A stretch of DNA of 64,000 nucleotides from NCBI GenBank assembly GCA_029964075.1, contig CM057130.1, positions 3,596,001-3,660,000 of the forward strand. The letters are read 5' to 3'. The stretch's first letter is position 1, and the number at the start of each line of letters is the position of its first letter. Origin of the DNA: Patiria pectinifera (taxonomy: Eukaryota > Echinodermata > Asteroidea > Valvatida > Asterinidae). The translations under genes were made by a program, and so were the position numbers. Below are positions 53,001-62,000 of the stretch, piece after piece. The notes below the pieces were generated by a model, which saw nothing but the letters and a program-made list of their open reading frames with translations, made no database searches and was not told where the DNA came from.

Positions 53001-56000
53001 TGTCAATAACAGGGGAATCTCTCCACGGAGAGACCTACTTTTCATCCACTGAGCATATAAGGGTCCGCTGTCTGCACTAGTAGGCAGGAGGTCGTGGGGT
53101 CGAGTTCCACCTTAGTACTCTGTAAATTTTGACTCACAATCACTCGGGACAACACAGAGTATACAGTGTTTTTCAAAACAAAAATCCAATATTGAATGGA
53201 CTACAAACCTGTTCTGGCAGTCACTTGGACCGGCTCACTCTCCCCGGCAGCGACAGAGTTTGACGTCAGCAGGAAGGTGTACTCAGTGTCTGGGTTCAGT
53301 TCCGTCACCGTGTAGGACGTGCTGTCTGGATCCAGGATGATCGGTAGAGAGACGATGGATGGAGCGTAGGATAGGAAGAAGGCTTCTGGGTCTCCGAGGA
53401 ATGGTAGGATCCACTGAAGCTCAATGGAGGATGTCGTGATCACGCCGGATTGAAGTTGGAACGGTGGGTATAACTCTGAGGAAAAAAGATATGCATTAAG
53501 GTCAAAAGTTAGTGTGGTCAATCGTGCTTCATGCATAAATGAGGAATCAGCTTGAAATAATGTTGTGCATCGGGTTTGGTTGGGTTGACCAGGCCATAAC
53601 AACCCGAAATATCATAGATATAAACCGAATCTGAACCGAAACCAAACCGAAATCGATCTGAATGTCCGAAATCAGTCCCAACCCGACCCGACCCGACACA
53701 AAAAAAACCCTGAACATGTGGATTGGGCAAATCGTCCTATAATTATTGCACAAACACTCGTGTCCGCTTTTCGTGCCTGAACTTACCCGCGTTGTGTGAA
53801 GTTTTTGGAAAATCGTTGTCTCTCAGTAAGGAATCAAACCATACAGTATGGTGAACACTCCTACTGTGATGTAGGCCCACTGGTAGTGGGCCTACATATT
53901 AAGTACTGTGCGTGATAGACCGCAAACCACACGCACAATTGCACGGTGGGTAAATGCAGTACGAAGCGCACAGTACTGGGCACAGTGACTCTTCCATAAA
54001 ATTGCATCATGTGAATTTCTAGACTGATTCATTTTTTTTCCAAGTATATTTCAGGTTTTTCACAAGATGGCTTAACCTAATCGACCCGACCCAAAAATTG
54101 CAAACGCAAAAATCGACCCGACACCCCAAATGATGGAAGAAGCAACTCGAAATGAACTGAAGTTGGTTTTGGGCCGGGTCAGTTTCGGTGTCTGGTCGGC
54201 TTTGCACAACATTACATGAAATAATGTTATTTGTTACCTGACCCAATGCAATGGGTCACAAGTCGTCACGCTAGATAGGCCTTTTCATAAATCTCACACT
54301 TTGTAATTCGATAAAAATGGTCAACTGTTTTGTGCCCACATAATTATCTGCAAGCATCAAGTGCTAAAATCAAAATCACAAGCGGAGTTTTCTAGTTCTT
54401 CTGCAACTGAAAACATTATATCGTGACAAAAATATGCCCTAAAGATGCATTTCTTTGGAGCTAGTCACATTTGCCCTACTGTTCATCTCTGCTAGACAGG
54501 ATTCTAATCCAACCAACCTCAGTGATATGTGGTTTACAGTTCCACTCTTATTGCGTGGGTTTCCCCAAGAATATTACCCAGCAAGTTTTCCTTCCACTTC
54601 TTGAAAATGAACTGAGCTCAGTTTCTCGACTCTGCTTACTGTGATGAAAGAATCGTCACTAAGTATATAGCAGAAAATTGTGTGCCGATGAATGGCTGAT
54701 TTCAAGGTAGCAAAGGGTTTTTCTAATAACAACACTTATGTTATTTCTTTGTCAGCACTTTACAGAATGACTGTAAGCACAAAGTTTCAAAGTTAACAGA
54801 CCCTGGGTGATCCCAACTGTAACTTTCAGATAAAACAACAAATCGTACTTGTGGTTTTTGTCGCGGTATCCAGCTCCATGTTCGTATTGTCTGTCAGTCT
54901 GAGGGAGAGCGTGAACGTGTACGTCGTTCCGGGAGAGAGGTTGGTGATAGTGACGTTCTCGTTGGCTCTGGGTACAAACTGCACATCCTGCTGAGGGGGT
55001 CCAGGTGCCGGACTGGTGGAAATGATATAGCCATTGAAGTCGTCCCTCGGAGGCTGGGACCAGACTAACGTCACTTCGGTTGCCCGGCAGGATTGAACTT
55101 GCAGCATTCCTGCTCCCAAGGAACCTGAGACAAAGAAAAAAATTCAAAAAAAAAAAATAGTTTAAGAACCTCATTCTGACACAGGTACCCATTTTACTCA
55201 CAGATGGGGAGAAATTAAGGTATGTCCTGCTAAGAAACATAAGCAACGAGAGCACTTAGTTAAAGTTACTAGTGCAACAGTTGTAAAATTAGTGTGTCTG
55301 AGTAAAGGCATAAATTACTGGCCATACATACAACAACTGATCATGTTGGGACACATACTGACTATTCTCAGACACGGCCAACTTGTAATGTTTTGTGTTG
55401 AACTTTCACAATGTTGGCTTCACTTTTTTTGATTTGGGGTTCACTTTTTTTAAAGTTTAGGTTGGTGTTTTCATTTGTCATAAACCATGATTAATCAGTT
55501 TGCGTCGGAGGACGTGATAAAATGCACTGGCTGTTTTTATACACAGGCACGGCTGACGGGTTAAGAGGTCAAGATTTGCCCAGACTCGCCTCCAGGTGAT
55601 GTCTAAACACGCTAATCCCTCGTGCCTTGTGTACACACTCACAAAGTCCATGAAGTCTGTGGAGGCAGACCGTGTGTTGATCTTGAATTGGCCGCTGTGC
55701 AGGGCCTATTGTTTGACAATTTATGCTCCAGTGCACACCTCAGAGTATTGAAACAAACAAGGTTTCGGCAAGAAATATCGCACAAATACTGTTGGAAGTA
55801 CTCTTGCGAATCAGTATTTGTAACTTTTGCCTGTACATCAGAAGATGGCTGAAAAATTTTGCCTTTTGCAAAAATTGAAATTTTTCGGCAAAAATGTTCC
55901 TTGTGCGAAGCAGTTACATCAACATACCATGGTTCTGGTTACAAGAAAGGTTTAAGTCCATGGCTTCTTATTCATATGCAGTCATTTTAGCACCACCACC

Positions 56001-59000
56001 CCAAAAAAACGCAGAACTTTTGTTTACGTTTGTGACAAAGTAGCGTTCACCACGGAAATGCTGTAAAACAATTTCGAGGTCGAGGTGGTGTGATTTTGTT
56101 TTGCTCAAGTTGGGAAAAGAATTTTTTGCAGATATGGTAAGATAAAACGCTCTTAAAATGGGCCACTTGCTAGCACTGGCTAGATGCTTTACATTTTACT
56201 CTCCAAACTGTGTTTTGTATTAAAAACCTCTTTATTCATAAACAAATACATATGAAAGTTTCCCAATAACTACCTGTGGACACAGTCTGTTCTGTCGGTT
56301 CACCGGTAACCGCAGACTGCCCGGTCCCTGCAGTGTTAGTCACGCTGACTACGTACTGCGTCGCCGGTAGCAGATCCGGGATGGTGAACTGACGGGCACC
56401 AGCAGTGTCTGGATCTGGGAACAGATGCTGGACCAGCGTGGGGGACGCGTCACCGGGTCTGGCTAGGTAAATGTCTGATGACAGGTGGGGCTCGGAACTC
56501 CAGGTCAAGCCCAGGGATGTGGGACTTGGATTGAAGGTCAGAGTTGGCGCAGTTGGAACTTTGGACGAAACAGAAACAGATCATTTTTAAAGGGTCCATA
56601 AAGTGAATTTTTCTGAAGAACTTGTTTTGTAGAACTTTCTAAGTCCTTTTAATTGTGTGGAAACTGTGACATCCCTTTTTGATTAATTGTATTGTATTGA
56701 AAAAGTGCGCTTCTTTAAACATTTTAAATTGTTCATGCTTTTCCAGATAAATGGGGCGCCGTTGGTGTGATGTCATTTCAGGAAGACACTGTTCAATTTG
56801 GGGGTTTTCTGTTCAAATTGTGAACCCAAACATTTGCTCATTGAAAACATCGGTGAGAAACTTGCCTCACTGACTTACTGCCATGTACTGACACAACAAA
56901 GAATCACCAAAGAACAAAAAATTGACGACAGCAAACTATGCAAAATTCTGGCAACTTTTGGTGCTGAAATAACTGCAACGTTGAAGCTTATCCCTGAAAT
57001 GACATCACAGTTTTACTCATGAATATGGAAATTCACATTAGCCTAAAAATCAAAAAGGTACCGAAACACCGTTGAAAAATGGCAAGATAATAATTGAAAT
57101 ATGGTTAAATGGGACACAAAGGTGCATTTTCAAGAACTGCATTAAAAAATTACATTGCATGGCTATTTATACAACGCTTTTAACAAAGTTCAAAGCACTT
57201 TTACATTTTTGGTTACCCGTGAAGATTGGGCCCATATAACATTCTTATACAATCTCAGCCCCATTGGGAGTATATAGTGCAATGCAGCCACTTTTTTCCT
57301 CCAGGCAAACAGAGCTACTTCAACCACAATAACCACCTCTGCCTACACAGCTAACCATTTTACTCCTGGGTAAAAACAAGAAAATAGTGATAAAGTGTCT
57401 TGCCCAAGGGCACAAGTACCACAACCTCAGGCTGGACTTGAACCCACAACCCGCAGGAGTACCCACAGATCTTAAACTAATAGCTCCACATTACGAGGCC
57501 ACGGCGTTTTACATTTTTTTACACACCAAACGTTATAACTGTCATATCTCCGAACTGCTTGACATTTTGATCACACAAAGTTTTCTCACAGAGAATACTG
57601 AACTCAGCATCTTTATTAAAAAAATAGTGTCTCCATTCAACTTCAAGCTGCGGAATGGATCATCCGAAAGAAATTCTTGAATTTGCTTTAACTGAAAACA
57701 ACTTTTTGGCACTTTTTGCTGAAAGATGACATTTCCTTAGAATAATGGCTCACTTCTGTCTCCTGGTAACAAAACAATACCAAATATAAACGCAGATATA
57801 AACTGATATCCATGCCCCGAAAACCTGAATCCGCACCTGTGTAGGCGGTTGACGTGCTGACTGGCTCCCCATTATTTACAATGCGCAACAAGGCGGTGTA
57901 CTTCCTAGCCGGCGTCAGGCGAGTGAAGGTGTATTCGCGAGGTGATGTACTGAGGAATGCCATTTGACTAAAACCGACCGGACTCGGGGTAATGTCCAGG
58001 TAATACAACGAAGCGCCCTGGCAGATACCCCATTCCACTGAGAGGGTTACCGTGGTGACTGATACGGTGAGGATGTCACATGCTCCGATATCACCTGGTG
58101 AAAATTAAAAAGACACCAAAATCATCTTATAATTAGTAACCAGTTGGAATGAAGACCCTTTACTTTTATTAAAAGCCTCATTCAAGTTTCTGCTAGATGC
58201 TGGTATTCTGCTAGATGTTGTCATCCTAAATCCTAAGTTTGACCCCAAAAATAGACTGTTGCAAACTGCTCACTTATCAACAACTCCCCCCCCCCACAAC
58301 GTCAATATATAAAGTACAGTATGAGATTTTTATGTTTATAAAATAAGCTTTTTTTGCCATCTGGACGCAAATGCAGTTGAGAAGCGTAAGCAGTGAGTGA
58401 AAATAGATAATGGGAATGTGTGTTTTGAAGAATTCAGAAATGTTTGAAATAATTGTACAATACAATTTTACCCAAATTTGGGAATTCTTTTCGCAGTTTC
58501 CCTTCCCCAAAAAATCAGAATTGTAAACACGTTCATTCTGCGTTTCTTCATGTGCAATTTATTGTAATACAGTAAATATAAATCGCAAAATACAACCTCC
58601 ACTAGTGTAAATTGTGCTCATTGATAATATTTTTGACTTGAAGAAAAATGAGCTTTGAAATTTGAACTCTATATTGTATAAATAAACCACCTTTTTTTTT
58701 GGTGACAGGCTAGAAACTGTACTTACTTGTGGCCGACAGGAGTTCTCGCGGTTCACTCTCCGACAGACTCCCGACCATACCACTCTCTGTAGTCACACCG
58801 ATGGTGTAACTGGTAGCCGGCTGTAAGTCCTCTACAGTGAACTGGGTCTGGGTGCGGGGAACCACGCCGGCTAGCTTTCGTGTGGCTCCTGGGGTGTCTT
58901 CGTCCTTGACATAGATACGGTAGACATTGAATACGCCAAACGCCGGCTGCCAGACTACTTGGATCGAGAGGGAGTCAATGTTGATGGGGGTGACTGTGCC

Positions 59001-62000
59001 AGGCTGGTTAGGCTCTGTAAATAAGGGGAAACAACAGGGTTGTAATCTACTGGGAATTTGGAAAAACGAGGAAATTCCAAACTACACAAGACTTTGTACA
59101 GTGTTTTTCAATTTGTAATGCCATTCATGCAGGGGTGCGAGTAACCACTGATAAAAATAGCTGAAAAACAGCTGAGGAAGGTGTAGAAAAGGCTGAACTT
59201 TAGAAATCTCCTATGCTTTTGTACACAGCAAGTAAGGGAAAAAAGCTGACATCCAAAACAAAAAAAAGCTGAAACCAACTTTAAAGCTGAGATTTCACAC
59301 CCCTGTTCACGAGAAGCAGAAAAACAAGGAAATCAGCGGATCCCAGGAAAAGTTGCGTGCGTGGTTAATCTGAAGTCAATTACAAATAGGGGTGTGCATT
59401 TATGGGTAGTATGGTACTCCGGTACACGATTGGTACCCGGCTACCGGTTAAAAAAACCAATAAAAAAATTTAAATCTCAGAAATTGCTGTACAGATTTTA
59501 TAATAATTGTGCTTATATAGCGCTTTCCATCATATCAACAATCTCAAAGCGCTTTACAATTAATTCCTGTTCATCAGGCCATGGGACCACGCGGTAGCCG
59601 ATATCAGCGCTCAATCGGTCCTCGACCCTCACAGGTACCCATTTATACTCCTGGGTGGAGAGGAGCAATTGTAGTTAAGTGTCTTGCCCAAGGGCACAAA
59701 CACCATGTTCCTGGTACGGTTCGAACCCACGCACCTTCGTACATGAGTCAAACACCATAACCACTGGACCATGGCGTTCTCTTTATTTTCCATAAAAGTC
59801 TGCAAAATAATAATACCACATCGGTGAGTCGATACAGCACGATACAAGTGTGTACAGTGAGCTCAATTGGCCTGCATGTAGCTTTAAGTTGCATTTTCAC
59901 AAGTGTCACAAACGATATGGAAACCTTTCTTTTTCATTGTCTGAGAAGTTACTAATTAACATGCAAAGTTGGTTACAGGTACCCGATCCCATAATCTGGA
60001 ACCGGTTCCTGACATGGGGTTCATCCTAATCACAAATCAATCACAAGCCAAATCGCAAGTCCACAGGTCAATCATAAGTAAATCACAAGTCAATTTCAAG
60101 CCAAATCTTAGGTCAAATCACAAGTCACAAGTCTTTACAACAAGGTTATGAACAATGACAAGGAATGGCTTTGTGACAGATAGTTTGAAGTCAACAAGTC
60201 AACTCACAAGTCAACTCACAAGTCAAATCACAAGTCAAATCACAAGTCAAATCACAAGTCAACTCACAAGTCAAATCACAAGTCAAATCACAAGTCAAAT
60301 CACAAGTCAGCTCACAAGTCAAATCACAAGTCAAATCACAAGTCAACTCACAAGTCAACTCACAAGTCAACTCACAAGTCAACTCACAAGTCAACTCACA
60401 AGTCAACTCACAAGTCAAATCACAAGTCAACTCACAAGTCAACTCACAAGTCAACTCACAAGTCAAATCACAAGTCAACTCACAAGTCAAATCACAAGTC
60501 AAATCACAAGTCAACTCACAAGTCAACTCACAAGTCAAATCACAAGTCAACTCACAAGTCAAATCACAAGTCAAATCACAAGTCAAATCACAAGTCAACT
60601 CACAAGTCAACTCACAAGTCAACTCACAAGTCAACTCACAAGTCAACTCACAAGTCAACTCACAAGTCAACTCACAAGTCAACTCACAAGTCGTCACAAT
60701 GACATAGAGTGGCTTTGTGATGGATGATTTGAAAGCTTGTCACCTTACTGGAAGTTACTGGTACTGTCTTGGGCCATTCTTCCGTAACATTTGTGACATT
60801 TGGAAGCATTTTTAAATGCATTATTTTGAAAAATAAAAAAAATTAACATATTATCTGAAAGTTTCATTTAACTGGAAAAAAGGTGTATGCTACTTGTGTG
60901 ACATCAGGCTCATTTTCCATTGAATGGCCCTCCAACAAAGTTTGCACAATGAAAATTGTCTGAGAAAAGTTTCACCAATGAAGACATTGTCCTAAGCAGT
61001 TTGTTCTTAGGTTGTGCAAAATGGCAACAACTGACCCAGGATGCTGTTGGGATATCAGGCAAATTTTTAAAGGCTTGATGATTAGGTGTAAAATGATGTT
61101 CACCCTTCACTTAACAGAATATAGGCTTTATGGATCAAACTGTGATTATTCAGGTATACAACTGCTCATTAAAAAAAATGGAACATTTAAAGCTTTAACA
61201 GACTATTTACAGTGGTTTTTTAAATTTTTAATGGCATAAGTGTGAAGTGAAAAATGAGGTAATCCGCTGATCCAAGGAAAAGTTGCGTGTCTCAATATTA
61301 CTGCCGTTCATCTACAGAGAAGGAAACAACATCTGTGCTAAGAACTCTAGACAACAAATCTTACTTGTTCGCTGTGTCACAGATCTGATGACCAACGGGT
61401 TTGTCCCGGTGAAGAACACATTGACCTGGTACTCCACGCCGGGAGTCAAGCCCTGGAAGTTGTACTCGAATGGTCCGTCAGCGCCAACGAAATAAGACTG
61501 CAGGGGGCTTGATGCGGACGGCTGTTTGATCTCGACGCGGTAGGTTACCGGCAAGTTCGACATGGTCCAACTGACTGAGATACTGGTGGTCCTCACGTCG
61601 GTGACATTGATATCTCCTGGCAGGCCGTCATCTGGGTGCAATGAAATAAATATAGGGCTGAATGTATATGCTGAGGAGTCATTTTGGCTTCTTAACTTTC
61701 CTAAACTTCCATCTCTGTGGATCAGGTTCGACTCCGAACCAAACCGATATGTAAATTGCGATTTTTCAGTCCCTACCTGATGCTAATGTTTTTCCCTTAA
61801 TTATTCTTTTGGGGATTTCCTCCAGCATCTACTACTGAACATTTCTTCACCGCCTTCACGTTCTAGGTTTCTTCAGGATTCTTAATTAAACTGCTCTTTT
61901 CACTTTGAAGAATGCTTGGTATTCATTACCAGAAAATCAATAAAAAATAATTGAAATAGGAACTGTTATGATGAAGATATTGACAACGACAATAATGACA

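Noticed and set aside
60195-60692. CRISPR array
   Set aside because: The units are contiguous, with no unique spacers, in a eukaryotic intron. The same applies to the arrays at 5.3, 7.7 and 50.1 kb.
60155-60727. ORFs of 190 codons (+, TSQL repeats) and 168 codons (-, TCEL repeats)
   Set aside because: They are a product of the 12-bp array, with the same openness in other frames. No start context or flanking exon structure was found.
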